64,000 nucleotides of DNA from Nissolia schottii (lineage: Eukaryota > Streptophyta > Magnoliopsida > Fabales > Fabaceae). The position numbers and the translations under genes are program-made. Below, piece by piece: positions 36,426 to 50,000 of the stretch. A model generated the notes under the pieces. It was not told the DNA's origin, did not search any database, and saw only the letters and a list, made by a program, of their open reading frames with translations. Location of the stretch: contig QANU01076963.1 of assembly GCA_003254905.1 (NCBI GenBank), forward strand, positions 328,827-392,826. Reading direction: 5' to 3'. How positions within the stretch are numbered: the stretch's first letter is position 1; the number at the start of each line of letters is the position of its first letter.

Positions 36426-39400
36426 TGTGGTATCAGAGTTTTGGTTGCGAAATTTGTGATTATCCTGGAATGGTGTTTTTTTTCTTTCCAAATTTTATGA
36501 ACCCTAAATTGTTAGATTTGGGATAAAGGTGAAATGTTGAGATTGGGATTTTAATTGAAGCGGAAATGCAGGAGAATCGCTGGACAAATCTCTTTTGGCA
36601 AATTGTGCACTATGATATATAGAAGAATTGAATTGCATGCCTTGTAATACAAAATATAATCATCGTAGGAACCTGCCAATGGAGAACATGTCCTATAATG
36701 CATCTGCAACTAGGATTGTAAATTCGTTTTTTTTAATTTGATTATTATATAGTTTTGGTTATGTAATGAATTGATTTTCTATGGGATCCAGATCATTCTT
36801 CACTTTTACATGCATCAGATCTTTGGACTCTATTACAATTTATCTGGATAAGTAAAGAACTTGTACCCATATACAAATATTTAAGAATAATTATTGATAT
36901 AAGCTTGTTTCAAAGTGGCCTAGTTTGGAAAGAAAATTTTAAATAATTTATTTGGGAATTTAATTATTTACAATTAGATAATGAAATAATTAATTATTAT
37001 GCTAGGAGGTTGTCCAAAGGTAAATCATTGCTTATAATTAATGATATTACAGTGACATATTGACATACTTATTGAACGTGTTTGTATATCCAAAGATAAC
37101 ATGCATGTTGACTTGAGTATGATTGATAATTATTATAGTTTGAAGTTATGAATTTAAGTATCACCCAAAGGTGATCTTAGATGCATAACTGAAAGTTGTT
37201 GTTTGAATCTATTAAAATTACTCAAAGCATTAATGTATGAGTTTGTATAAAATTTTGTAGCTTCCATGAATTTGTATGGTGTAGTCAATGGTATTGTCAA
37301 GTTCAATGGGCTGAATTATGACGAGTGGTCTGAACAAAATCGCTTCCATTTGGGATTTATGGATTTGGACCTCACATTAATAATGGATGAAAAGCCTGCA
37401 ACTATTATTGAGACAGAAGAGGATAAATCTCTTTATCATGCTTGGGACAAGTCTAACCGGCTGCGTGTGAGCTTGATGAGAATAACGTTGGCTGAAAATG
37501 TTCAGCCATTTATGCCTAAGACAGAAGATCCTAAGGAATTCATGGCAAAGATTAAGGAATACCCTCAATCAGATATTACTGACAAATCCATTGTGAGCAG
37601 CTTAATGAATGAGTTGACGACCAAGAAATTTGATTGATCATAACCCATTCATGATCATGTAACTAGAATGGCAAATATAGCAGTAAAACTGAAATCAATG
37701 GGTATGGATGTGAGTGAGTCCTTTCTGGTACAGTTCAAAATGAACTCACTTCGTCCTGAGTAAAATGGAACTTTCAGGAAATTAAGGTCTTGTTGGTTCA
37801 AGAGGAATAGAGGTTAAAGAAAATGAAGGACACTCTCTCCATCTCACATTTCATGATGGGGCTAGTAGCAGCAAGACTAAGTCAAGTAGTAAGGACAAGA
37901 GGGACAAAGCTTCACTGAAGGTTCATGAAGGCTGAGTCCATAAGGAGAAGAAATGTTTCTTCTGCAACAAGGCTAGACATTTCAAGGAAGATTTCCTGAA
38001 AAGAAAGAAATAGTTCAAAAAAATGGTAAATACTACATTTCTGTAGGTTTTGAATCAAATCTTATTGAAGTGCCTAATAATATCTGGTAGTTAGATTCTA
38101 GTACAACTATTCATGTGTCACATGTTATGTAAGGATTCCTTTCGATCCAGCCCATAAGAGGAACTGAAAAGTTCTTGTATATGGGAAATAGAATGAAGGC
38201 ACAGATAAAAAGAATTGGGACTTACAAATTGATCTTGGACAGTGACTCTTGCTTAGATCTATAAAAGTGTCTCTATGTTCCTGTATGTGCTAGGAATTTA
38301 GTTTCTATTACAAAGTTGGGCGATGTAGGATTTAACTTTAGGATTGGTAATGATGTTTTCTGTTTGTATAAACATAAGTACTATTATAATTCTGGTACTT
38401 TAGTTGATGGTTTGTACCGTTTCAATCTTGATGTTAATTTTGTTGAATCCTTATTTCATGTTAAACATAGTATTGGTAGTAAGTGTGTTGAATGTAATGA
38501 GAATTCTGCTTTCTTATTGCATCAAAGGTTAGGTCACATTTCCAAAGAAAGGATGTTGAGATTAGTGAAAAGTGAAATCTTGCCTCAATTGGATTTTGAT
38601 TACTGGATATATGTGTGGATTGCATTAAAGGTAAACAAACCAAACATATATCAAAAGGTCCGACCACGAGAAGCAGTCTACTCCTTGAGTTAACACACAT
38701 TGACATTTGTGGTCCTTTTGACATTCCATCTTGGGGTGGTGAAAAGTATTTCATCACTTTTATTGATGACTTCTCACGTTATTGTTATTTGTATCCACTG
38801 CATGAAAAGTCTCAATCAGTGGACGTCCTTGAGATGTTCATAATAAAGTGGAAAGACAGTTAGATAGAAAAGTAAAGGTTGTGAGGTCTGATAGAGGTGG
38901 TGAATATTATGGGAAGTTCAATGAAAGAGAACAATGTCTTGGTCTATTTGCAAAGTTTCTCAAAAGTCAAGGCATATGTACGCAGTATACAATGCCCGGT
39001 ATACCACAGCAAAATGGTGTAGCTGAAAGGCAGAATCGTACTCTTATGGAAATGGTTAGGAGCATGATAAATTATAGTAATGTATCTTTATCATTATGGA
39101 TGTATGCATCAAAATTCGCTACGTATCTGATTATCAAGGTTCATAGTAAGGAAGTTCCTAAGACTCCTTATGAACTATGGATAGGAAGGAAACCCAGTTT
39201 GAGGCACCTTCATGTTTGGGGTTGTTCGGTAGAAGTAAGAGTATATAATCCATACAAAAAGAAGGTTGATACAAGAACTATTAGTGGTTATTTCATCAAC
39301 TATCCTAAAAATTTAAAGGGGTGCATATTTTATTATCCTAACCATAGTATGAAAATAGTTGAGTCTAGTAATGGTAGGTTCCTTGAAAATGGTCAATTCA

Positions 39401-41698
39401 GTGGGAGTCAGGAATCACGAAAGATGGATATTCAAAAGAATCGTGTAGAAATTCTTACACCTAGTGTTTCTCCTCAGGTTATTGTCCCTTTTGTTGTATC
39501 ACAGTCACACAACATTTCAAGGCAACAAATCAATATTCCAAACCCACAAGATGAACATATGGATAATGAACAAACCAACGATGTGCAAGTTACTAATGAG
39601 CAAATGGTGCATGAACCACAAGTAATACCTTTAAGAAAGTCTGAAATGCAGAAAAGACCAGCTATTTCAGATGACTATGTCGTTTATTCACTTGAGCATG
39701 AATGTAACTTAAGCATACATGAAGATCCAGTCTCATTTAGGCAAGCCATGGAATGTGGCAATTCTGAAAAATGGCTCAATCTTATGAAAGAAAAGTTGAA
39801 ATCAATGGACGACAATTAGGTTTGGGATCTAGTTGAGTTGCCTAAAGGTTCAAAACGAGTTGGTTGTAAATGGGTCTTTAAAAACAAACGAGACTAGAAA
39901 GGCAACATTGAAAGGTATAATGCTAGACTTGTTGCCAAAGGTTACACTCAAAAAGGATGACATTGACTATAAAGAGGCCTTCTCTCTAGTTTCAAAGAAC
40001 TCTTTGAGAATTGTTATGGCTTTGGTGGCTCATTATGACCTAGAGTTTCACCAAATAGATGTAAAGACCGTATTTCTCAATGGTGACTTAGAAGAAGAGG
40101 TTTATATGGACCAACCTGAAGGGTCATTGACCACAGAAAAAGAAAACTTGGTGCGTAAGTTAAAGAAGTCAATATATGGACTAAAACAAGCTTCCCGACA
40201 TTGGTATCTTAAATTCAATGATATTATTTTGTCATATGGTTTTATAGAGAACACTGTTGATCGGTGTATCCAAATGAAGGATAGTGTGAGCAAGTTTAGT
40301 TTATTATATTAGTTCTATATGTTGTCGACATTCTTCTTGTTGCAAATGATGTTGGATTGTTACATGATGTAAAGAAATTTCTCTCTAATAAGTTTGAAAT
40401 GAAAGATATGGGTGAGGCATCTTATGTAATAGGAATAGAAATATTCCGTGAAAGATCACAAGGAGTGTTGGGATTGTCTCAGAAGGGCTATATCAAAAAA
40501 AGTGTTAGAGAGATTTAGAATGGAAAGTTGTTCTTCAGGAATAGTTCCAATTCAAAAGGGAAATAAGTTTAGCCAAATGCAATGTCCCAAAAATGATTTG
40601 GAACGAAAGGCAATGGAGTGTATTCGTTATGTTTATGTGGTTGGGAGCTTGATGTATGCTCAAACATGCACTCAACCAGATATAAGTTTTGTCGTTGGAA
40701 TGTTGAGCCGGTATCAAAGTAATCCCAGAATAGACCACTGGAAAGCTGCAAAGAAGGTCCTTAGATATTTGCAAGGCACCAAGGATTACATGCTCACTTA
40801 AAGAAGATCATATAGCCTTTAAGTGGTTGGTTACCCAGATTCAGACTATGCAGGATGTAAACTCCATTAAATCTACATTTGGTTTTGTTTTTCTACTAGA
40901 TGGAGGGGCTATTTCATGGAAAAGTGGAAAAGAGTCTATCATTGCTACTTCTACTATGGAGGCTAAATTTGTGGCATGCTTTGAGGCCACACTTCATCCA
41001 TTATGGTTGCGAAATTTTGTCTTAGGGCTTCGTGTTGCCGACAGTATAGCTAGGCAGTGTTGTCGACAGTATAGCTAGGCCGCTAAGAATTTATTATGAA
41101 AATTCTGCAGTTATCTTCTTCTCTAAGAATGACAAGTACTCCAAGGGTGCAAAATACATGGATTTAAAGTACTTGTCAGTTAAGGAAGAAGTGTAGAAAC
41201 AGAAAGTGTCAATTGAGCATATTGGTACAGATTTGATGATAGCGGATCTGCTAACCAAGGGGTTGTTGCCCAAAGCATTTTTTTGGTTAGGCAAAGAGAA
41301 TGGACATTATTGATAAGTTCTTGTTAGCTTGATTTTATAATATATATACATATGTATGGCTATCTTGCTTGTATTGTTACGACACTTGTCAATTCAGTTA
41401 AAGTTATATTTCTACTTTGTTTATTTGTTATTCACATTATGTTATGTACATGTATTGTTTTTGTGTAATAACATGTTATGGACATTAAAGTCAAAAAATT
41501 ATAGTATGTCTTGATTAAAGTTCTTTGGGTTGAGTTGTTTTGTAATATATGGAAGGAAACATGTCGTTTTGATTGACATTGATCGCCATGATTCAACAAC
41601 TCAATTCAATGAAGGATGATGACTTGATTTCTTCAATGTAAAGTGTACACTTATGATTATTGAATATTCAAGTCTGTCACTTGGACAAAGTGGGAGAT

Positions 41699-42103
41699 TG
41701 TAAAATTATTTTAATCTCACGATAGTGTGGTCCATGTGACAAGTAGTAATAACTCTAATAAAAAGGAATTAAGATGATGACAATTAATTCTATAAAAGAA
41801 AATAGAGTTAGTGAGAATATTTTGATAAAAGAAAGTGAGTGTAATATAAGGAAAAAACAAAGTAACTATCAGTTCTCTACTTTGTTTTTTGGGGTAAAAC
41901 ACTCTTTTCACCGTTAAAACAGATTGAAATGAAGAAAGGAATATAAGGAAAAAGAATCAAAAGAGACATTAATTGAATCACAACTATGGATCCAGATATG
42001 TGTTTCTTGTTCCTAATCTTATTTTATCATGTGATAATCATGAATTTCAAAATCCAATTTCATGATAATTTTTTAAATGGATAATAGAAAATTATAACTT
42101 ACA
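41699..42103 (+). repeat. Right LTR of copia element
   Basis: A 405-bp copy beginning TGTAAAATTATTTTAATCTC after the purine tract GTGGGAGAT and ending ATAACTTACA. The host protease sequence resumes immediately afterwards. Confidence 0.9.
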
Positions 42104-42936
42104 TTCCCCACAGAACACGTACAATTGCACCTACGCTTTCGCAAGCGCTGCAATCACGCAGGGCGTTCTGGTACAAGAAACGGTTACATTTGCGTCAACC
42201 ACAGGGCAACACGTGTCCCTGTCGGCAGTTATTTTCGGTTGCGGACATAACGACACTGGCGGTTTCAATGACCGTGAGATGGGTATAATAGGTCTAGGTG
42301 GGGCAGTGTCGCTCATTTCTCAAATTGGTCCCACCTTTGGAGGGAGGAAATTCTCCCCGTGCTTGGTCCCATTCCACAACGACATTATCATTACAAGCAA
42401 AATGAGCTTCGGTAGTGGAAGTGAAGTGTCAGGGGATGGAGTGGTTTCAACGCCTTTGGTTGCAAAGGAAGATAAGACTCCATATTTTGTTACCTTACAA
42501 GGTATTAGTGTGGGGATTAAATATTTGCCCTTGATGGTTCTTCGCAGACTCTTGAAAAGGGTAACATTGTTCATTGATTCGGGGACACCGCCTACAATTT
42601 TGCCGCAACAATTGTATGATGGGTTAGTGACTGAAGTGAGGAACCAGGGTACAATGAAGCCCATTGAAGGGGACCCAGAATTGGGTACCCAGCTTTGTTA
42701 TAGAACAGCAACTCATCTTGGTGGGCCTATGCTGACGGCCCATTTCGAAGGTACGGATGTTGAGCCCAGTCCAAACCTTTATTTCACCGAAAGATGGCGT
42801 TTACTGCTTGGGATTTGTTAACACTAGTAGTCCTGCCGGAGTTTATGGTAACTTTGCTCAATCAAATTTCTTAATCGGGTTTGATCTAGAAAGACAAGTA
42901 GTCTCTTTCAAGCCAACCGATTGCACGAAACAATAG

Positions 42937-43735
42937 AGTTTTGCCTAAGGCAGAAATCTATCAAGATTCAAACTAATGAACCATGAGTTTTGCTCTAGTG
43001 TTTCGAAAATGGGACACCAATGGAATCACAAACCGATCATTTTCTAGTCTGAATATCTTTTAACTAATCGTAATTTAATTACAAATTTAAACTTTTTAAT
43101 TTTTTTTTGTAATAAGCTTAATCACGAATTAATTTTTTTAAAATTTAATCAGATGTTACTCAGATTCAAGGACTTAAATCAGTGAAATAATTAATCACAC
43201 GTTTATAAGCACTATTGCGGGTTTGTGCCTTGGAGTGTTACCCTTGGATCTTGCTGCATATATTTGGGTCTTCGAAATGTTTGGATGGAAATTGACTCTA
43301 ATTGTGTCTACCACTATATTTCCAAGGGTATTCTAAGACCCATATTCATGTTTTCTTTGTTAATGAAATCATGAAAATGATTAGGGGTGATAGTTGGAAT
43401 GTGGAAACTAGTCATGTACATAGGGAAAAAATGCCCTTTATAATAGTCACCATTAGTCGATATGAGAATAGAGATGCTACTAATAAACGCTTGAGCTCTC
43501 TATTGGTTATTCACTATAACACTATAAAATAAGAGTTCTAAATCAAACGGGCCCTCAGATAATTGGGGGAGAAAAATCTCGTCAAAACTCGAACGCGAAC
43601 GCACAAGCATCCGAGCTTTCTTCAGCACATCCCATCAAAATACATCTAACATATAAGCAGTCATATCAATAAAGCACCGAACAACGAAGAGCTCAAATGG
43701 TCAATAACTAAAACACAATCACCAAAATACATAGA
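42937..43735. other. Intergenic between protease pseudogene and APRT gene
   Basis: No gene seen. The right part, roughly 43540-43735, is likely 3' UTR of the minus-strand APRT gene. Confidence 0.5.
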
Positions 43736-46700
43736 TCAGGCTCCTTCTCCTTTAACTAGGACAAATAGCGGCTTGTCGCCCAGCCTATCCCGCCCCTGAA
43801 ATAAGCCAAAAAGGAAAATGTTTACAGCCATGAATTCAGTTGCAACACTAAAGATTTGGTCAGCAAAGTAGTCATGTAATGCACTTGGGAGAATATGCTA
43901 CGGAAGAATGTAATGCTCATTTCAAAGTAGTCAAGGGTTAAGCCAAGGTAATTACAGTGGAGATCCCTTACATTGGCATTCTAGTTACAATTTACATTCT
44001 TATTTCAATTTCAGAACTGTACGGAACCAAAGTTTGCAAAAGTGATGGTCTTACTCCAGAAACAGAATTACAACACTCATTAATAATCACGAGTGCAACA
44101 CTTCAACGATGAGAAGCTATAAATAAAGGCAATGACTACTGGAGAGGAGTTCAAGTGATCATATAACACTGTAACTTTCTATAAGCCCCCAGCTAGATAA
44201 TTGGTACGTATTTACAAACAAAACATAACAGATCAAGGCAGAAGAGCACTAAAGATTCTGACTACTGACAACCTCCAAAGTCCAAACAATTTATATGGTT
44301 GTTGCTTTAATTTTCTCCCCCAAGTCAAGGAATGCAACGGACAAGTGCAACATTCTTATGTAGACATGACCGGTGTGGACACTAAACTAATAACATTTAG
44401 TTGGTTTGAGTGTTTGATCAATCCCATTTGGGGGTACACAAGTTTGAAATGTCAAACTAAGCCATTCTCTATTGGCTCAGTGTACAAATTACATTGTACA
44501 TGTTGTATACACAAGAATTATGCATGCTATTGCCTCTCAAATAAAATATCAGATATATTCAAATTTTGAGCAATTTTGACAATCATTCTTTTGCCCTGCT
44601 TATGTTGCTCGAGTTAATAAAATGCATGCTTGAGAGTCCTATGCTAAAAAAAAATTGTCAAAACATTCAGTAATTCTGATGCATAAGAAATGGATAAAGC
44701 CAAATGCATGTGTAAGACCATACCTTTAATTCCGGTAATTCAATCACACAAGCACACTCAACAACTTGCACCCCAACACGTTCTGCAACAAACACAGCAG
44801 AAAACAGAACCACTAAGAATGTATTGAAATGCTCAAGTTAAGCATTAAACATACTTCCCAGTAAAGAGTCACTTGAAAATGAAGTTATGGTGGTAGATCA
44901 AAAGGGTACAATGAAGTTCATTACCCAGAAGAAATGTTTCCAATTGTCACCATAAATAATACATCCCACATGCATTATTTGTCTATAAACAACTAGAACA
45001 CTGATAGGATGATATCTTTTGTGGTTCATGAGGACCTCTAAGCTCAATATTTTCTCATTTTCATGACCTTGAGAGACTTTTCTAATCTATAAACAAAACT
45101 ATAAATTTTCCTAGAGCACTTATATCTAAGGAGAATGACCTCCTGCAGTCCTGCATAACTATAAAAAAGGGCAGAGAAGTAATTTTCCTGTTTGTGAGTT
45201 TTTCTTCCTGATAAAGCATTAATGTTGACATTTTTATCAAAAAAAAAAAAAGCATTAATGTTGACAAGTTTACCTAGTAGCTTAATTGCTGCGCATAAGG
45301 TGCCCCCAGTAGCAATAAGATCATCTATGACTAAGGCCCGTTCTCCTGCTTGTACAGCCCCTACATGCATCTCTATTTTGTCAGTTCCATACTCCAGAGA
45401 ATACTCTTCTGAGATTACCTCCCCTGAAAAGATAATAAAAACACAAGCGTTCAAACAAATAAAAAATCGTCGCCATCATATAAACCTCAAAGATGTTTCA
45501 ACTGCTTAAAATTAGCACAGTGAAGTAGTACAGAACTTAGAATGAGAAGACGATATACAATACAGAGATCAAATACCTCAAACCATAATTATCTCTGCTA
45601 ACCAGAAATTTCTGATAAGGTTACATGCAATTCTTTCAAAAGAAAGGTGCAAAATATATACCTGGCAATTTTCTGGGTTTCCTGATGGGGACAAATTTAG
45701 CACCAATAGCTAATGCAATGGGCGGGCCAAATATAAAACCTCTTGCTTCAACACCTGCATTATGCCATAAATAAAGCTATCAGACATCAATTAGTAACTT
45801 ATTTTGTTAAGATCCAAAAAATAATTAAAAAAGAAAAAAAAAGAAAAAAAGTTATCCAAAATTCTAATGACTTAATTGCTGATTGTTAACTAATCTGTTG
45901 CTACTATATTCTGATGTTGGAAACAGAAAAATATCCCAGTATGTATGTATGGAACTGAGTCACATTGGCATGAATGAATTACACAATGTAATTCTTAGTT
46001 GAACAGGTGCTGCAATATTTTTGGTTCAAGATATCATTCCAGGTAAGCAGTGTGGACACCATCAATGAAATTCATCAAGAGAACGAACCAATTATGACTA
46101 ATGCACTTAGACAAGGAAACAATATCCCTAGTGATCACAAGTAGCATATTATAAAGACATTATTAATTGGAAAAACTGGTGGAAAGGGACATGTCAGTGT
46201 ATGATGTGAACAGATCAACCATAGCAAGTTGATATATATACATCAAAATCATCTTAAGATAAATTTTAATTCTGAAACGAGTGACAATAACTTGACTCCC
46301 TTGCCCTAATGGCTAGGTTTAAGACAAAGGTATAAGCATAATTAGAAGCAGAAACAGGGAAACATATTTTAATTGATGAAAAGTGCGCAGTACAAAGCTA
46401 TCAGCCGTAGTAACAATCAAATTGCGGATACAAATATGAGAGTGCGAGAGAGTACCTGCAACAACAGAAATGTTCTGATCTCTGTACCTCTCAACAAACA
46501 AGTCAATGGTATCCTTGAAAGCCTTCGTATCAAGAAGCAACGTCGTTATATCTTGAAACATAATCCCTGCCAAAAAAAAACAATGCACTCACACTTAAAT
46601 CAAATAATTAAAAAAAAAAGTGCTGAAAACATGGAATCAGAAAAAAAAAATGACAGAATAATAACCAGGTTTTGGAAAGTCAGGGATGACGCGGATTGCA

Positions 46701-47049
46701 GAGGAGATTCTAGGAATACGGGGATCTAGGGCATCGTTGGAAGCCATTTTTTCAGTGAGGTGAGGCGAGTCGCTAGCTGGTGCAGAAGAGTGAACGAATC
46801 GGGGTCAAAAACAGGTAAGAATAGTTTCGATCCAAAAATTAGAGAGAGAGAGAGAGAAGATAAAAAGGATCTACCAGTGGAGCGCACAGTGAGAGTGGTG
46901 AGGTTAGGTGCACGAATTTGCAAGCGAATGGAAGATGAGAGTGTTGAATTCGTGATCGTCGCGAAAAGTGGGAATCTAAGAGAAGAGGGAAGAGTGGCTG
47001 CACACCTAAACAACGAATTGGAGGGACGCACAAGCGGACCTGAATGCAT
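43736..47049 (-). CDS. APT1: Adenine phosphoribosyltransferase (APRT) with optional transit peptide
   Basis: Purine-salvage enzyme that converts adenine and PRPP to AMP; plant members also act on cytokinin bases. Seven exons join in phase: 46875-47049, 46666-46776, 46456-46566, 45662-45754, 45274-45423, 44724-44782 and 43736-43795, giving 252 residues. The first exon encodes a Ser/Thr/Arg-rich leader ([20 protein letters not shown]...) typical of plastid or mitochondrial targeting. A second in-frame Met at 46747 ([20 protein letters not shown]) gives a 184-residue form of the usual cytosolic size. Conserved parts are [38 protein letters not shown], the PRPP-binding loop [14 protein letters not shown], and [20 protein letters not shown] near the end. 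The first intron (46777-46874) is short and falls between leader and enzyme, as in Arabidopsis APT1 as I recall it. The gene symbol is by family resemblance. Confidence 0.94.
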
Positions 47050-50000
47050 TCTATCTTTTTTTCCCCTTAATTTATCAGCTTAGTGACTTTAAACTTACCA
47101 CTCCTGTAATGATATCATCCAAAATTTTAAAAAAAAAAAAAACAAAAGAAAGGAAAAATGAAAAAGGGCATTGGATTGGATCCCTCTTGCAATTTGCAAT
47201 TGAGAGTGGCACCAGTCCAGGCAGCACTTTAATTCTCCTCTCGCATTATTTCGGTTGGAATATAAAGCAACTGCGTCATAATGAAGGGATTTTTGCACTT
47301 TTTTTTCCGTAAAATTGGAAAATTGTCTATGGAAGGGTATTTTGGTCAATCCATCCTCAGTGTGTCTCTCACTGGCCACTTCGTGCTTCCTGAGTGTATT
47401 TGAATGAGTTTGTGAATGAGAGTTTGCACAAAATTGATCTCGATCAAAGTGAGTTGATACAAAAATGAGAGTTTGCACCTGAGCAAACAAAACAAAACCA
47501 CCACTAGGCTCCTCTGAAGCAGGCTACCCTAACAACATCTTGCCACAAAAGTTGCTTAATGTAAGAAGGGGCTTCAGCAAAATGAGATAACCCTGGAGTC
47601 AAAGAGAGCCCAAGACTCGCAAGTGTTTCTGTTGTCTAATTCATCTTCCTAAAAATTTGATCAAAATGCACATCCCAATTGCAATTAAGAAACACCAAAA
47701 CTGTTATAATTATCTGACTCTTAATGTGAAGATTGTGAACAATATCATGAATAAGAGAGAGTAATTTAAGAATCAATATCCAGATTGATATTGAGAGCGT
47801 AATGTTCATGTTAAAAAAATTTCCAATTGATGATTGTTATAAACTAAATCTTACAAGGACTTAGGCTCTATATACATGACTAGATAGTCAATCAGATCTC
47901 TTATCTTCGCCCCAATTAATGGCTTGCGAGTATTATGAACGTTGCAAAATTCGACATAAGTTCTCATAAAGATTATGAATATTACAAAATGTCAAAATAC
48001 AATATAATGTCTTATAAAGCTTATGAACGTTACTGAATCATAAACATTCATATTTACACTATAAAATGGATCTTCTACTACTTCACAAGATACACGTCAC
48101 AGTGGCTTTTATACATACCACTCCGCCGATGTTGCTCATCATCACTGTGTTCACCACCATCAAGCCTTAGATTTAATCCAAGGTCAAAATTATGAGCTAT
48201 CTCCGACAAGCTATCTCGATACATCCAAATTATTCGTACCAATGATTTTCTTTTTCAGATAGAAAAGTTCAGTCGAGAAAACAGACTCGTTGGGGGGTTT
48301 CATAGTTCACACTGGCCTTGTGGGCTGAATATTAATATCAATGATCGAATCAAACGTCGATGAAACGGCACCCAAGTTTTTATTTGAACGAATATTAAGT
48401 GGAATAAAGTTGAGGTCATTTTGGGGCCTCTATATTATCAAATTGCGTCATGCGTGATTGCATGTCGCCAAAGCCCCCATTCATGAACTCGCCCGTTTTA
48501 CCTCTGGTGATTTTTCAACTTTTTCAGATAAATATCTAATATTATTTTATTTCTTTATTTTTTATATTTTTTAAAATTAAATTCATTGAATTTAATCATC
48601 ATTTCATGATTTAATATAACATATTGATATATTATATAATATAATATGATAAATTAATATTTTTAATATAATATTCGTAGAAATGTACATTGTAAACTCA
48701 AATAATTCACAAATTTTTAAAACTATTATAAGTTGATTATTTCAATAATTTGACTAATGAAAAATTTATTATGATTATATAGAATATGAAATAATAACAA
48801 AATTCAATAAATTTATTTATTAATTTTTTTTAAAAATAGATAAATTAAATAATAATAAAAAATTTACTAGTACATAATAACGTAATAGGTGAGAAACCAC
48901 CTTCACTGTAATAACAAAGTAAAGTGAATGGAGACAATTCACAATTGGTAAATGAATCCACCAGTTCCGATAGGCTTTTAGGTTTTAGGTAGGTCCAACT
49001 CCAACGCCAATCAAGCCCCTAATTCTATTTGATTTGGACCTGTACCTTACAGGTTCATTCATCTGATCGGATTTAAATGCAAAATTTGTTGTAGCGAAAG
49101 TTTATTAAGAATAAAGGGAAAAAACAACACACAGATTTAATAAAACAACTTGGGCGGCTCTATGTGAAAATTTGAGTTTTTAATGCCCAATAGCCTTCTT
49201 ATTTCCCACATGGATATAATTTTTTTATGATGTATACATTAGCTGGGTTTTGCTTGGGCCCTGATTATATAACGAAATACATATTATTTTGAATGCTATG
49301 TAATGATCAAAGTGAGCTCCTCCCATCTCCATGATAAACAACTTCTCTTACATATACGCCCCCTAATGCACTGCCCTCCTCTTTAGTGTTTGTGAATCTT
49401 TGGCATAACATAAGTCGCTCGAACATTAATCTTTCTCCTTGCTTGTGCAACGCAATTAGGGGATAATAAAGAAAACAAGATAAAATTAAACGAATAAAAA
49501 TGGTTATAAATAAAATTTAGGTAGTAATTCAGTCAAAATAAAAGTCAACGATGTTTATAGTACTGAGTATTATCATTACTTCGGGAAAGATGAAATTTGT
49601 TGATTTGATTATTACATAGTCAACTAACTTGGTTCCATTTTTCTATTGGTCAACTAACTTGGTTCACATTGAACACGTGACACAACGAATTTACGAGGGA
49701 CTGACGAGTGGAGAGTTGGGACCAATCCAGAAACAACAAAAAAAATGGTTTGGCAAGTGCACGTGTGAATTACCTGTACCCGGATGCTTCGCGTAGCTTT
49801 CTAAATTTCGTTCCATGGTTTCTAGACTCTTATCTTAAAAAGGGGATTCAAGAGTAAATGAACTTGGTATAATTGTAACAACCTTAAAACACTTCCCTTT
49901 GTTTAAAATCCCAGCCTTAGACTAGCAGCATGCACATTAGTCAGAAGGCTCAATCAAAACTCTAACCCAAACATATTTGAAACTTCTTCACTTGCGTCCT

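Larger units (their letters stand above)
35990..42103 (+). mobile_element. Ty1/copia LTR retrotransposon, broken fossil
   Basis: An old copia element of about 6.1 kb, in the same orientation as the protease gene it split. Parts in order: left LTR 35990-36425; primer-binding site from 36428 (TGGTATCAGAG, initiator-Met tRNA type); untranslated leader to about 37260; gag region about 37266-37990 with a zinc knuckle near its end; protease region about 38080-38330; pre-integrase and integrase about 38470-39250; reverse transcriptase about 39810-40450; RNase H about 40830-41290; purine tract ending at 41698; right LTR 41699-42103. This gag-pro-int-RT-RH order is diagnostic of copia. The coding region is broken in at least half a dozen places. 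The LTRs differ by roughly 8-10% by eye plus one larger indel, suggesting insertion a few million years ago. Flanking ATCC/TTCC is an imperfect target repeat. Confidence 0.93.
35618..42936 (+). pseudogene. CDR1-like aspartic protease pseudogene, split by a copia element
   Basis: Remains of a secreted pepsin-family (A1) aspartic protease of the nepenthesin/CDR1 type. The left part, 35618-35989, has a signal-peptide-like FLVIFLFIQYASHF without an in-frame Met, a frame change before YLDHYLMELSIGTPPV, the first active-site motif ADTGNDLIWTS and the segment CHKLDTGV. A copia element follows (35990-42103). The right part, 42104-42936, resumes with SPQNTYNCTYAFASAAITQG and VIFGCGHNDTGGF, the second active-site motif FIDSGTPPTILP, and ends NFLIGFDLERQVVSFKPTDC and a stop at 42934-42936. 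The right part has its own lesions: a shifted stretch at about 42530-42570 and a one-base frame change near 42795, just before the DGVYCLGF-like segment. The gene is therefore dead for reasons beyond the insertion. Both catalytic aspartates survive. Confidence 0.85.
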
